A stretch of DNA of 64,000 nucleotides. It comes from Streptomyces achromogenes (GTDB taxonomy: Bacteria; Actinomycetota; Actinomycetes; Streptomycetales; Streptomycetaceae). Positions within the stretch are counted from its first letter, which is position 1, and each line of letters opens with the position of its first letter. Positions 17,672 to 28,098 of this stretch are shown here, piece by piece. The translations under genes and the position numbers were made by a program. The notes below the pieces were generated by a model. The model was not told where the DNA came from. It saw nothing but the letters and a program-made list of their open reading frames with translations, and made no database searches. The stretch covers positions 3,038,001-3,102,000 of the forward strand of contig NZ_JAUSYH010000001.1 of the NCBI RefSeq assembly GCF_030816715.1. Reading direction: 5' to 3'.

Positions 17672-18850
17672 TCAGCCCAGCAGCTCGGCCCCCAGCGGAC
17701 GGCCCGGACCGGCGCCCGGCAGGACGTACGCCACCGCCGAGCCCCGCGCCTGGGTGAACGCGGCCAGGTCGTCCTGTGCGGCCATACGGCGCTGGACCCG
17801 GGCGAACAGCGCCGGGTCCCGCATGAAGGCGAGGAACAGCAGGCCCTGGTCGGTGGGGCCGTCTGCGTAGGAGTAGCTGCGGCGCAGCATGCGGGCGCCG
17901 TCGTCGAGGCGGGGGCTCGCGGCGCGCACGTGCGAACGCGGCGGCGTGGTGTACCGGCCCTGAGCGTCCTTGGCGAGCGGGTCGACGTCGTCGTGCTCCG
18001 AGCCGCCGTCGAGCGGGGCGCCGGTCGCGCGGCGGCGGCCGACGATCTCCTCCTGGCGGTGCACGGCGAGCCGCGCGAAGTCCTCGACGCGCAGGTGGAC
18101 GCGCCGGACGACGAGGTAGGTCGCGTCGCCCGCCCACACCCAGCGCTCGCACTCCTCGGCGGTGGGATTGGCGCTGCCGTTCTTGAATCCGAGAAGGTCG
18201 CGCGGGGTGCCGCCGCCGTCCGGGGAGGGCGGCAGAAAGCCCCCCTGACGCCAGCGGGGGCTCAGCGCGTCCCCCGCCAGCCGGGTCAGGGTGGCCGCGG
18301 TGGCCTCGGCGGCGTCGGCCGAGTCGGCGCACAACTGCACCAGCACGTCGCCGTCGCAGCGGGCGGGGTCGAGCCGGTCGCCGGGGAAGGAGGGCAGGTC
18401 GCGCAGGGCATCGGGGGCGCGCAGGCCGAGGCGGTCGGGCAGCCGGGGTCCGACGCCGAGCGTGGCCGTGAGACGGGCCACGCGGCCACCGCCGGCCTCC
18501 TGGGCCTCCCCGGTGTCCCCGGTGTCCCCGTTCTGCTGGGTCTCCGCGGTCTCCTGGGTCTCCGCAAGGGCGCGAGTCCACCTCTCGAGCACCGCCTTCA
18601 GCTCCCGCGCGCCCGCCGTACCGCGCAGGGCTGGATCGAGGTCGTACGCCAGGATCAGCGCGGTGGCCTGTTGCGGGGTCGTCACCCCGGCTTGGCGGCG
18701 GCGCGCCGCGTGGGCTCCGGGCCCGGGCGCGCCCGCCGGCGGACGGGCCTCGCGGGTGCACGCGGTCGCGGTCAGCCCGATTCCCGCGCCGGCGATCAGG
18801 ACGCTGCGGCGGGTGGGCGTGTCATCTACGGCATTCTTCGCCTTCGGCAC
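17672..18850 (-). CDS. DyP-type peroxidase, Tat-exported, with altered GxxDG motif
   Basis: A 392-residue dye-decolourising-type haem peroxidase. From the GTG at 18850 the N-terminus carries a Tat signal (PTRRSVLIAGAGIGLTATAC), so export is likely and the final Cys hints at a lipoprotein. The proximal haem His lies in RSHVRAASP and the distal Arg in MLRRSYSYADG. The family motif GxxDG, whose Asp assists peroxide cleavage, reads GFKNG here: residue 224 is Asn (codon AAC). A Gln/Glu/Thr-rich insert (ALAETQETAETQQNGDTGD) interrupts the N-terminal half. Relatives work in iron uptake (EfeB) or copper-linked morphogenesis (DtpA); no efeU/O neighbours are seen, so the role is open. Confidence 0.88.
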   Translation of the reverse strand: MPKAKNAVDDTPTRRSVLIAGAGIGLTATACTREARPPAGAPGPGAHAARRRQAGVTTPQQATALILAYDLDPALRGTAGARELKAVLERWTRALAETQETAETQQNGDTGDTGEAQEAGGGRVARLTATLGVGPRLPDRLGLRAPDALRDLPSFPGDRLDPARCDGDVLVQLCADSADAAEATAATLTRLAGDALSPRWRQGGFLPPSPDGGGTPRDLLGFKNGSANPTAEECERWVWAGDATYLVVRRVHLRVEDFARLAVHRQEEIVGRRRATGAPLDGGSEHDDVDPLAKDAQGRYTTPPRSHVRAASPRLDDGARMLRRSYSYADGPTDQGLLFLAFMRDPALFARVQRRMAAQDDLAAFTQARGSAVAYVLPGAGPGRPLGAELLG

Positions 18851-19091
18851 AAAACTGGACCATACATGCGCGGAGTGCGCCCGGACCGCGTCCCTCGCCG
18901 CCCGGCCCGTGGCCTTCGCGGCACCGCCACCGACCCGCCACGCCACCCGGTCCGCCGCCCCGCAGCTCCGTCGCGGCGGCGGTCGGGCGGTGTCGCCGGA
19001 CCGCCGTCGGCGTCCTCGCCGCCTCACCGGCTCCTACGCCGCCGTACCGGCTCCTTCGCCGCTTCGACGCCCGACGGCGCTGTGCGGACCG

Positions 19092-21164
19092 CTACTCCGC
19101 CTGGAGCACCAGCAGGGCGAGGTCGTCGTCCGGCGGCTCCTCGCCGAACTCGTGCACCAGGTGCCGGATCCGCTCCGCGATCAGCTCCGCGTCCAGTCCG
19201 GCGCAGCCCGCCAGCGCCGTCGCGAGACCGTCCTCGTCGTCGAACTGGCGCGGTCCCGAGCGCCGTTCCGTCACGCCGTCGGTGACGCACAGCAGGCTGT
19301 CGCCGGGGCGCAGTTCCAGGCTGTCGCAGGTGTAGACGACATCCTCGACGACACCGAGAAGGGTCTGCGGGCGTCCGGCGGTGGCGACCGCGCCGTCCGG
19401 ACCGAGCAGCAGCGGCAGCGGATGCCCGGCGGAGGCGAGGGTGCAGCGGATGCCGCCCTCGAAGGGCGCCAGCTCGCCGTACAGGAGCGACAGGAAGCGG
19501 GTCTGCGGGCCGTCTCCGGGCCCGGCGGGGCCGACGAAGGCGCGGGCGGCGGCGTCGGCGGCCTCGGTCGCGTCGTCGAGGAGGAGCTGGTTGAGGCGGT
19601 CCAGGACGTCGGCGACGCCGTAGCCCTCACGGGCCAGCAGCCGCAGCCAGGGCCGGGCCAGGCCGATGACGACGGCCGCCTCCGGGCCCTTCCCCTGGAC
19701 GTCCCCCACGGCGAAGCACCAGCGGCCGTCGCCGGCCGGGAACAGGTCGTAGAAGTCGCCGCTTGGCCCGCCCTGCTCGCGCGGCTCGTAGACGAGGGCG
19801 CTGCACACGCCGGGGATCTGGGCGACCGCGCCGGGCAGCAGCCCGCGCTGCAGCACGGCGCTGATGGTGGCCTGGCGGGCGTACTGACGGGCCGCCCCGA
19901 TGGCGAGCGCCACCCGGCGGCCGAGATCCTCCACGAGCCCGGTGACCTCGTCGGGGAAGACGCCCGGTCCGGCCCGTCCGAGGACCAGGGTGCCCAGGGG
20001 CCGGCCGCCTGCGATCAGCCGGTAGGCGAGCGAGGCGCCGTGCGGGCCGAGCGCCGTCGCGGGCCAGGGATAGGGCTCCGGTCCCGAGCGGGGGCCGCCG
20101 TCGGGCGGGCACGGCGGGTCCTTCTCCAGGGCGCGGCGCAGCTCCTCGATGCGGTTCTCGCTGCCGTGCCAGACCCGGGCCAGCCGCGGCCCCGGCCCGC
20201 CGGTCCAGTCGCCGCGGCCGCTGACCTCGTCCTCCAGCCACACGGCGCACCAGTCGGCGAGCCGCGGCACCAGCAGCTGGCCGGTCAGCGCGGCGACGAG
20301 GTCCTCGTCGAGCTGGCCGGCGAGCAGGTCGGACGCCTCGGCAAGGAAGGAGAGGGCCCCGCGGTTGAGCCAGTTGGGATCGCCCCGGCCGTTGGACTCC
20401 GGTTCGGGCGCGAAGGCGTCGAGGAGGCCGGTGAAGTCGGCGTGGCCGTAGCCATAGCCGTGACCGTGGCCGTCGTCGTGGTCGTCGTCGTGGTCATGGT
20501 GGGGACTGTGATCGCCGACGTGACCGTGGCCGTCGTCGCACTCGGGGCCGAGGACGCCGTCGGCATCGCCGGTACGGCCCACCCCGTCGCCGGGCAGGCC
20601 CACTTCCTCGGCGGCCGGGGCCGCGCCGACGCCCGCGAAGCCCGGCTCGGCGGACTCGGCGGCCGGCAGCAGCCGCGCCCAGACCGTCTTCGCCCCCCTG
20701 CGGTACGTCACGCCCCAGGCGTCCGCCAGCGTGGCGACCAGGCGCAGGCCACGGCCGTGCTCCGGCGTGCCCTGGAGCGGGTCGGGAGCGTGGTCGCGCG
20801 GGGTGCGGGAGGGGTGCCGGTCACAGACCTCCACGACGACCGCGAGGCCGCCGTCGGACGGTCCGGACTCCGCCTCCAGCCGGCACACCAGCTCGACCTC
20901 GGTGCCGGCGTGGACCACGGCGTTCGTGACCAGCTCGCTGACGACGAGTATCGCGTCCTCGGCGAGGCGCTCGCGCAGCTTCACGGCGCCGGGCAGACCG
21001 GTCCCGGCCCACTCCGACAGGGCGGCGCGGACCAGATCGCGGGCGGTTCCGGGCGCGAGGGAGCTGCCGGCCAGGATCGCGCGCGTGTGCGAGAGCCCAC
21101 TCGCACGCGCGGGCGCGCCGCCGGCCCGGGAGAAGGTCTCCCGTTGCGTCGGAATGGCTCCCAT
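19092..21164 (-). CDS. SpoIIE-type serine phosphatase with HATPase and GAF domains
   Basis: A 690-residue cytoplasmic regulator. Residues 60-165 form an RsbW-type HATPase (SELVTNAVVHAG with the Asn, GRGLRLVATLADAWG). About 255-460 looks GAF-like, and 470-690 is a PP2C/SpoIIE phosphatase with GDFYDLFPAG, VGDVQGKG, VTDGVTERR and DDDLALLVL metal-binding Asp residues. Such proteins control anti-anti-sigma factors in stress or development. Between HATPase and GAF lies an exceptional His/Asp-rich segment, residues 209-241, with about a dozen His. The ATG at 21164 has GGGGAG six bases upstream; a GTG at 21236 lacks one. No anti-sigma partner gene is adjacent. Confidence 0.9.
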   Translation of the reverse strand: MGAIPTQRETFSRAGGAPARASGLSHTRAILAGSSLAPGTARDLVRAALSEWAGTGLPGAVKLRERLAEDAILVVSELVTNAVVHAGTEVELVCRLEAESGPSDGGLAVVVEVCDRHPSRTPRDHAPDPLQGTPEHGRGLRLVATLADAWGVTYRRGAKTVWARLLPAAESAEPGFAGVGAAPAAEEVGLPGDGVGRTGDADGVLGPECDDGHGHVGDHSPHHDHDDDHDDGHGHGYGYGHADFTGLLDAFAPEPESNGRGDPNWLNRGALSFLAEASDLLAGQLDEDLVAALTGQLLVPRLADWCAVWLEDEVSGRGDWTGGPGPRLARVWHGSENRIEELRRALEKDPPCPPDGGPRSGPEPYPWPATALGPHGASLAYRLIAGGRPLGTLVLGRAGPGVFPDEVTGLVEDLGRRVALAIGAARQYARQATISAVLQRGLLPGAVAQIPGVCSALVYEPREQGGPSGDFYDLFPAGDGRWCFAVGDVQGKGPEAAVVIGLARPWLRLLAREGYGVADVLDRLNQLLLDDATEAADAAARAFVGPAGPGDGPQTRFLSLLYGELAPFEGGIRCTLASAGHPLPLLLGPDGAVATAGRPQTLLGVVEDVVYTCDSLELRPGDSLLCVTDGVTERRSGPRQFDDEDGLATALAGCAGLDAELIAERIRHLVHEFGEEPPDDDLALLVLQAE

Positions 21165-21274
21165 GCGCAGCTCCCCGGACGGTCGAATTGCACCATCAGG
21201 GTGACAGACCGGTTCCGTCCATGAGCGCTGGGTCACCGAAGTGGGCCGTCCGGGGCGAGAAGCGTGCTATGCGA

Positions 21275-21290
21275 GGGCACGCGCGTGCCC
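21275..21290. promoter_or_regulatory. Perfect 16-base palindrome upstream of the SpoIIE-type gene
   Basis: GGGCACGCGCGTGCCC is fully self-complementary and sits 111 bases upstream of the phosphatase start. It is followed by a direct repeat CCCGATGACG twice (about 21287-21306). This could be a repressor or activator site, or simply part of a terminator pair with the next hairpin. Confidence 0.4.
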
Positions 21291-21314
21291 GATGACGCCC
21301 GATGACGCACCGTT

Positions 21315-21350
21315 GAGGGGCGGAATCCGACCATCCGGACTCCGCCCCTC
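21315..21350 (-). terminator. Terminator hairpin after the acyl-CoA ligase gene
   Basis: GAGGGGCGGA pairs perfectly with TCCGCCCCTC across a 16-base loop, 84 bases beyond the stop of the leftward ligase gene and before the phosphatase gene. It has no T-run, as is usual in this genome type. Confidence 0.6.
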
Positions 21351-21433
21351 CGATTCGCGCCGGGGTACCGCCGACCGGGATCCGCGCCACCCCCGTGCCT
21401 CGTGCCCCGCGCGACGCCGGAGCTACGCCCGCT

Positions 21434-23308
21434 CTACGCCTCGCGCGATCCGGCGTACATCTCGTCGATGAGGTGCTTGTACTCCCGCTCCACGACCGGC
21501 CGCTTGAGCTTCAGGCTCGGCGTGATCTCGCCGTGCTCGACGTCCAGGTCGCGGGGCAGCAGCCGGAACTTCTTGATGGTCTGCCAGCGCTGGAGGCCCT
21601 CGTTGAGCTGCTTGACGTAGCCGTCGATGAGCTCCACGGTGACGGGCGCGGCCACGACCTCGGCGTACGACTTTCCGGCCAGCCCGTTGTCCTTCGCCCA
21701 GTCGAGCAGGGACGGCTCGTCGAGGGCGATGAGCGCGGTGCAGAAGTTCCGGTCGGCGCCGTGCACGAGGATGTTGGAGACGTACGGGCAGACCGCCTTG
21801 AACTGGCCCTCGACCTCGGCGGGCGCGATGTACTTGCCGCCGGACGTCTTGATGAGGTCCTTCTTGCGGTCGGTGATCCGCAGGTACCCGTCGGGCGACA
21901 GCTCGCCGATGTCGCCGGTGTGGAACCAGCCGTCCGCCTCCAGGACCTCGGCGGTCTTCTCGGGGAGCCCGTGATAGCCCTCCATGATGCCGGGGCCGCG
22001 CAGCAGGATCTCGCCGTCGTCGGCGATCCGCACCTCGGTGCCGGGCAGCGGCTTGCCGACCGTGCCGGTGCGGTAGGCCTCGCCGGGGTTCACGAAGGAG
22101 GCGGCGGAGGACTCCGTCAGGCCGTAACCCTCGAGGATGTGGATGCCGGCGCCGGCGAAGAAGTAACCGATCTCCGGCGCGAGGGCCGCCGACCCCGAGA
22201 CACAGGCGCGCAGGTTGCCGCCGAAGGCCTCACGGATCTTGGCGAAGACGAGCGCGTCGGCGACCTTGTGCCTGGCGCCGAGTCCGAAGGGGACGGACGC
22301 GCTGCCGGTGCGCCGGAAGTTGTCCTGGGCGGCCTTGGCGTACTCGCGGGAGACCTCGGCGGCCCACTGGAAGATCTTGTACTTGGCCCCCCCGCCCGCG
22401 CGGGCCTTGGCGGCGACGCCGTTGTAGACCTTCTCGAAGATGCGCGGCACGGCGGCCATGTACGTAGGCCGGACCACCGGCAGGTTCTCGATGATCTTGT
22501 CCACGCGGCCGTCGACGGCCGTGACGTGCCCGACCTCGATCTGGCCGGAGGTGAGCACCTTGCCGAAGACGTGCGCGAGCGGCAGCCACAGGTACTGCAC
22601 GTCGTCCGGTCCGACCAGGCCGGTCGCCGCGATCGCCTTCGCCATGTACGACCAGTTGTCGTGCGGCAGACGCACGCCCTTGGGACGGCCGGTGGTGCCG
22701 GAGGTGTAGATGAGGGTGGCGAGCTGGTCGGAGGTGATCGCGGCGACCCGCTCCTTGATCAGCCCGGCCTCCTTCTCCAGCCGGGCCGCGCCGCGCTTCT
22801 CCAGCTCGTCCAGGGTGAGAATCCAGTCGGCGGTCTCCACGCCGGCCGGGTCGATCACGACCACATGGGTGAGGTCGGGCAGCTCGGCGCGCTTCTCGAC
22901 CGCCTTGGCGAGCTGGGCCGCGTCCTCGGCGATCAGCACCCGGCTCTCGGAGTCCGAGAGGATGAACGCCGACTCGTCGGCGTTGGTCTGCGGGTAGACG
23001 GTGGTCGTGGCGGCCCCGGCGCACATGATGCCGAGGTCGGCGAGGATCCACTCGAGGCGTGTGGAGCAGGCGAGCGCGACGCGCTGCTCGGGCTGCACGC
23101 CGAGTTCGATGAGCCCGGCCGCGATCGCGTAGACCCGCTCGGCGGCCTGCGCCCAGCTCAGCGCCTTCCAGGCGTCGGGGCCCTCGCCGGACGCGGCGGG
23201 CACCGGATGGCGGTACGCCTCCGCGTCGGGCGTGGCCGCCACGCGCTCCAGGAAGAGGCCCGCGACCGACGGCGGACGGTTCTCGATCAGTGTCTGTGTG
23301 TCGCTCAC
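21434..23308 (-). CDS. Long-chain fatty acid-CoA ligase (AMP-forming)
   Basis: A 624-residue ANL-superfamily adenylate-forming enzyme of the FadD15/long-chain acyl-CoA synthetase type. The P-loop-like YTSGTTGRPKGV lies near residue 190, then the YGLTESSAASF adenine-binding motif, GWFHTGDIGELSPDGYLRITDRKKDLIKTSGGKYI hinge region, and the catalytic Lys in the C-terminal ITPSLKLKRP segment. It activates fatty acids for degradation or lipid synthesis; chain length is not readable. It stands alone, flanked by a terminator downstream and a 295-base gap upstream containing a 15-base tandem repeat. Confidence 0.93.
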   Translation of the reverse strand: MSDTQTLIENRPPSVAGLFLERVAATPDAEAYRHPVPAASGEGPDAWKALSWAQAAERVYAIAAGLIELGVQPEQRVALACSTRLEWILADLGIMCAGAATTTVYPQTNADESAFILSDSESRVLIAEDAAQLAKAVEKRAELPDLTHVVVIDPAGVETADWILTLDELEKRGAARLEKEAGLIKERVAAITSDQLATLIYTSGTTGRPKGVRLPHDNWSYMAKAIAATGLVGPDDVQYLWLPLAHVFGKVLTSGQIEVGHVTAVDGRVDKIIENLPVVRPTYMAAVPRIFEKVYNGVAAKARAGGGAKYKIFQWAAEVSREYAKAAQDNFRRTGSASVPFGLGARHKVADALVFAKIREAFGGNLRACVSGSAALAPEIGYFFAGAGIHILEGYGLTESSAASFVNPGEAYRTGTVGKPLPGTEVRIADDGEILLRGPGIMEGYHGLPEKTAEVLEADGWFHTGDIGELSPDGYLRITDRKKDLIKTSGGKYIAPAEVEGQFKAVCPYVSNILVHGADRNFCTALIALDEPSLLDWAKDNGLAGKSYAEVVAAPVTVELIDGYVKQLNEGLQRWQTIKKFRLLPRDLDVEHGEITPSLKLKRPVVEREYKHLIDEMYAGSREA

Positions 23309-23376
23309 GACATCCTCCGGGGCCCGCGACGGTGCGGCGGCTGGCTCGTTGCGGCGTCGTTCGACGCGCGGCTGCT

Positions 23377-23437
23377 GTTGACGGCGGCTCTTGTTGACGA
23401 CGGCTGTGCTGACGACGGCTGTGCTGACGACGGCTGT
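23377..23437. repeat. 15-base tandem repeat upstream of the acyl-CoA ligase
   Basis: Four units of GYTGACGACGGCTGT type start at 23377 (variant GTTGACGGCGGCTCT), 23393, 23408 and 23423; the last two are identical. They lie 69-129 bases upstream of the ligase start, in the likely promoter or 5' leader region. Unit spacing is about 1.5 helical turns. Regulatory meaning is unknown. Confidence 0.85.
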
Positions 23438-23539
23438 TGTTTAACTCACGAGTAACTACCGAGCAGGCATCAGAGTAAAGGGCGACTGGCCAGCGCGTAA
23501 GGGGCTCCGGGCGGTCACTTTCTCCTGAGTACAGCCAAA

Positions 23540-23569
23540 GGGCCCGTCGCGCGACAGCACGACGGGCCC
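23540..23569 (-). terminator. lepA terminator
   Basis: GGGCCCGTCG and CGACGGGCCC form a perfect 10-pair stem with a 10-base loop, 35 bases after the leftward lepA stop. Confidence 0.85.
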
Positions 23570-23603
23570 CGGGTACGCCCTGAACACCGGCCCTGAGGCG
23601 CGG

Positions 23604-25472
<1,869 letters not shown>

Positions 25473-25561
25473 GCAGGGTCCTGTCTCTTGAGGCGCCTTG
25501 TGCCTCGGGTCGGATCGATACGTAGGCTCCATGGTCCCACGGGTGGCGACCGGGGACCGGT

Positions 25562-25628
25562 TTGGGCCACTCGCACAGCCACTGGTAGTCTGGGCAGCTG
25601 TGTCTCATGCCCTCTCAGCGCGAGACAC
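25562..25628 (+). promoter_or_regulatory. rpsT promoter and leader hairpin
   Basis: TTGGGC (about 25562) and TAGTCT (about 25586) with an 18-base spacer make a plausible principal sigma factor promoter for rpsT. The transcript would begin near a stem GTGTCTC (25600-25606) / GAGACAC (25622-25628), 63 bases before the rpsT start. A leader hairpin could serve S20 autoregulation, but that is inference. Confidence 0.45.
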
Positions 25629-25691
25629 GCCCAAGAAATCACCTGGTACGAGCCCGTGCGGCTCCGTGCCTGAACCTGAAAAGGCTCATTC

Positions 25692-25958
25692 GTGGCGAAC
25701 ATCAAGTCCCAGATCAAGCGGAACAAGACCAACGAGAAGGCTCGGCTGCGCAACAAGGCCGTCAAGTCCTCCCTGAAGACCGCGATCCGCAAGGCCCGCG
25801 AGGCCGCTGCCGCGGGTGACGCCGAGAAGGCCACCGAGTACCAGCGCGCTGCCGCGCGTCAGCTCGACAAGGCCGTCTCCAAGGGCGTCATCCACAAGAA
25901 CCAGGCCGCCAACAAGAAGTCGGCGCTTGCTTCCAAGGTCGAGTCCCTCAAGGGCTGA
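25692..25958 (+). CDS. rpsT: 30S ribosomal protein S20
   Basis: An 88-residue, highly basic, all-helical ribosomal protein of the small subunit; it binds the 5' domain of 16S r[24 protein letters not shown] is the family signature, and the end [16 protein letters not shown] is also characteristic. It starts with GTG and has AAAGG upstream. It is a single-gene transcription unit between the divergent lepA promoter region and a bidirectional terminator. Confidence 0.98.
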   Translation: MANIKSQIKRNKTNEKARLRNKAVKSSLKTAIRKAREAAAAGDAEKATEYQRAAARQLDKAVSKGVIHKNQAANKKSALASKVESLKG

Positions 25959-26096
25959 ACCGCTTCACTGATCTGATCGCCGGAAAGGGACCTCAGCGGG
26001 CCCTCTCATCCGCTCCCGTCCGGCACCCCCGAGCCTGTACGCGGCCTGCGTTCGCCACGCGGGTACGGGCTCACCAGCTTGATCGGTTTTTCCCGG

Positions 26097-26141
26097 AGGC
26101 CCCGGCGCTCCGCCCTTCCCCAGGGCGGTGGCCGGGGCCTT
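26097..26141. terminator. Bidirectional terminator between rpsT and the SnoaL-like gene
   Basis: AGGCCCCGGC, one unpaired base, then CTCCGCCC stacks with GGGCGG and GCCGGGGCCTT across a 7-base loop. TTTTTC precedes the stem. It separates two convergent genes. Confidence 0.8.
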
Positions 26142-26152
26142 CGGCATGGCTC

Positions 26153-26548
26153 TCACGACCAGAAGGCGTTGCTCGCGTCGATGTCCGAGATGCACTCGTC
26201 GAGATCCGTGATCTTGTCGCCGACGATCCGGAAGACGATGCACCCGTCGTCCTCGAGGTGCTTGCCGTTGCGGTCGGCGATGAAGCGGTGCGCGGCGACG
26301 GCGTGCCCACGGCCGTCGACCATCACGTTACGCAACTCGACACGCAGCGACCCGGCCGTCTCCGAGAAGAGCCTGCCGTACATGTCCATGATCGCGTCGA
26401 GGCCCTTGAAGTCCCCGGAGAGCATGTGGGATCCGGGCACGTGGTGCGTACAGTCCCCCGTCATCAACCCGCGCAGGGTGTCCATGTCTCCGCGGGTGAA
26501 GGCCTCGTATCCCTGACGCACGAGTGCCGCGTGCGGGTGTTCAGCCAT
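26153..26548 (-). CDS. SnoaL/NTF2-like nuclear transport factor 2 family protein
   Basis: A 131-residue protein with the cone-shaped NTF2/SnoaL fold: HAALVRQGYEAFTRGDMDTLRGLM helix region, FKGLDAIMDMYGRLF, then strands ending GCIVFRIVGDKITDLDECISDIDASNAFW. Members bind or convert small hydrophobic ligands; function here is unknown. The ATG at 26548 has AAAGGTGG eight bases upstream, ruling out longer frames. It is convergent with rpsT. Confidence 0.82.
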   Translation of the reverse strand: MAEHPHAALVRQGYEAFTRGDMDTLRGLMTGDCTHHVPGSHMLSGDFKGLDAIMDMYGRLFSETAGSLRVELRNVMVDGRGHAVAAHRFIADRNGKHLEDDGCIVFRIVGDKITDLDECISDIDASNAFWS

Positions 26549-26744
26549 GTCGATCGCCACCTTTCGCATGCGCCGGCGATGTGCGGCTGGTACATCCGAT
26601 TCTCCTCCCCGACAGGCGAACGGCGACTGGATCACCCCGGGGACGGCCCCAGGACGGCCACACCGAGGGCACACCCCTGGCACTGCCCCGGGGCACGCGG
26701 CATGACGCAGGGCGCATGAGGCAGGAGGTGCGCGGGAGGGGCGG

Positions 26745-27734
26745 CTATCCGCGTCCCCCGGACCGCGCCGCACGCGCGATGGCCACGACCGCCTTCTCCA
26801 GGGCGTACTCGGGATCGTCGCCGCCGCCCTTCACTCCCGCGTCCGCCTCGGCGACCGCGCGCAACGCGAGGGCCACCCCGTCCGGCGTCCAGCCACGCAT
26901 CTGCTGCCGCACCCGGTCGATCTTCCAGGGCGGCATGCCGAGCTCCCGCGCCAGGTCGGCCGGACGGCCGCCGCGCGCCGAGGACAGCTTGCCGATGGCC
27001 CGCACGCCCTGGGCGAGCGCGCTGGTGATCAGCACGGGCGCGACGCCGGTGGCCAGCGACCAGCGCAGCGCCTCCAGCGCCTCGGCGGCCCGCCCCTCCA
27101 CCGCCCGGTCGGCGACGGTGAAGCTCGACGCCTCGGCCCGCCCGGTGTAGTACCGGCCGACGACGGCCTCGTCGATGGTGCCCTCGACATCGGCGACCAG
27201 CTGGGACACGGCCGACGCCAGCTCCCGCAGATCGCTGCCGATGGCGTCGACAAGCGCCTGGCAGGCCTCGGACGTGGCCGATCTGCCGGTCGCCCGGAAC
27301 TCCTGTCTGACGAAGGCCAGCCGGTCCGCCGGCTTGGTCATCTTCGGGCAGGCCACCTCGCGGGCGCCCGCCTTGCGCGCGGCGTCCAGCAACGCCTTGC
27401 CCTTGGCGCCACCGGCGTGCAGCAGGACGAGCGTGATCTCCTCGGCGGGCGATCCGAGGTACCCCTTGACGTCCTTGACCGTGTCGGCGGACAGGTCCTG
27501 TGCGTTGCGCACGACCACGACCTTGCGCTCCGCGAAGAGCGACGGGCTGGTCAGCTCGGCCAGCGTGCCGGGCTGCAGCTGCTCCGGGGCCAGGTCGCGT
27601 ACGTCGGTGTCGGCGTCGGCGGCCCGGGCGGCGGCCACCACTTCCTGCACGGCACGGTCGAGCAGGAGGTCCTCCTGGCCCACGGCGAGCGTCAGCGGGG
27701 CGAGAGGGTCGTCATTCGCAGTCTTCCTGGCCAT
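26745..27734 (-). CDS. holA: DNA polymerase III subunit delta
   Basis: A 329-residue clamp-loader delta subunit, which opens the beta clamp during replication. The N-terminal AAA-like fold begins LAPLTLAVGQEDLLLDRAV, with LFAERKVVVVRNAQDL and a Gly-poor lid; the C-terminal collar region includes LELRWS-type ALEALRWSLATGVAPVLITSALAQGVR and PPWKIDRVRQQMRGW, typical of HolA. Chosen start is ATG at 27734 (MARKTANDD). It sits left of a short hypothetical gene and the comEC-comEA pair, an arrangement conserved in many bacteria with rpsT. Confidence 0.93.
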   Translation of the reverse strand: MARKTANDDPLAPLTLAVGQEDLLLDRAVQEVVAAARAADADTDVRDLAPEQLQPGTLAELTSPSLFAERKVVVVRNAQDLSADTVKDVKGYLGSPAEEITLVLLHAGGAKGKALLDAARKAGAREVACPKMTKPADRLAFVRQEFRATGRSATSEACQALVDAIGSDLRELASAVSQLVADVEGTIDEAVVGRYYTGRAEASSFTVADRAVEGRAAEALEALRWSLATGVAPVLITSALAQGVRAIGKLSSARGGRPADLARELGMPPWKIDRVRQQMRGWTPDGVALALRAVAEADAGVKGGGDDPEYALEKAVVAIARAARSGGRG

Positions 27735-27779
27735 CACCGAAAGCATCCCACGAGCCACTGACAACGCGGCCGACGCACC

Positions 27780-28025
27780 CTACGGCTCCTCCCGCCAGCC
27801 CTCCCACTCCGCCGCGAACTCGTCCAGCGCCGCCGCGTCGAGCCGTCCGTCCTCGTCGTGCAGCAGGACGAGCCACTGCGCGTCCTCCGCGTCGTCCTCC
27901 CCGGCCAGGGCGTCGCGGACGATCCTCGGCTCCTCGCCGACGCCGAACCGCTCCCCGAGCGCCCGGGCCACCTCCTCCGCCGCATCGCGGTCGGGCAGCA
28001 CCAGCACATGTCTCACATCGCTCAC
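27780..28025 (-). CDS. Small acidic hypothetical protein
   Basis: About 81 residues, very acidic, with an alternating strand-helix pattern (RHVLVLPDRDAAEEVARALGERFGV, then DAQWLVLLHDEDGRL and DEFAAEWEGWREE). It resembles a single ferredoxin-like or ubiquitin-like small domain; I do not recognise a named family. The GTG at 28025 precedes SDVRHVLVL; GTG codons at 28043 and 28049 could extend it. None has a clear ribosome binding site. It lies between holA and the acetyltransferase on the same strand. Confidence 0.6.
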   Translation of the reverse strand: MSDVRHVLVLPDRDAAEEVARALGERFGVGEEPRIVRDALAGEDDAEDAQWLVLLHDEDGRLDAAALDEFAAEWEGWREEP

Positions 28026-28081
28026 CGGGCCATTTTCGGGCACGCGCACACGACCCGTGCACCTGCCTGTCCGCCGGTGAT

Positions 28082-28098
28082 GTCCCCGCGGCGGGGAC
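28082..28098 (-). terminator. Short hairpin at the acetyltransferase stop
   Basis: GTCCCCG, three-base loop, CGGGGAC, overlapping the first base of the NAT stop codon. It may terminate the leftward NAT transcript. Confidence 0.5.
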
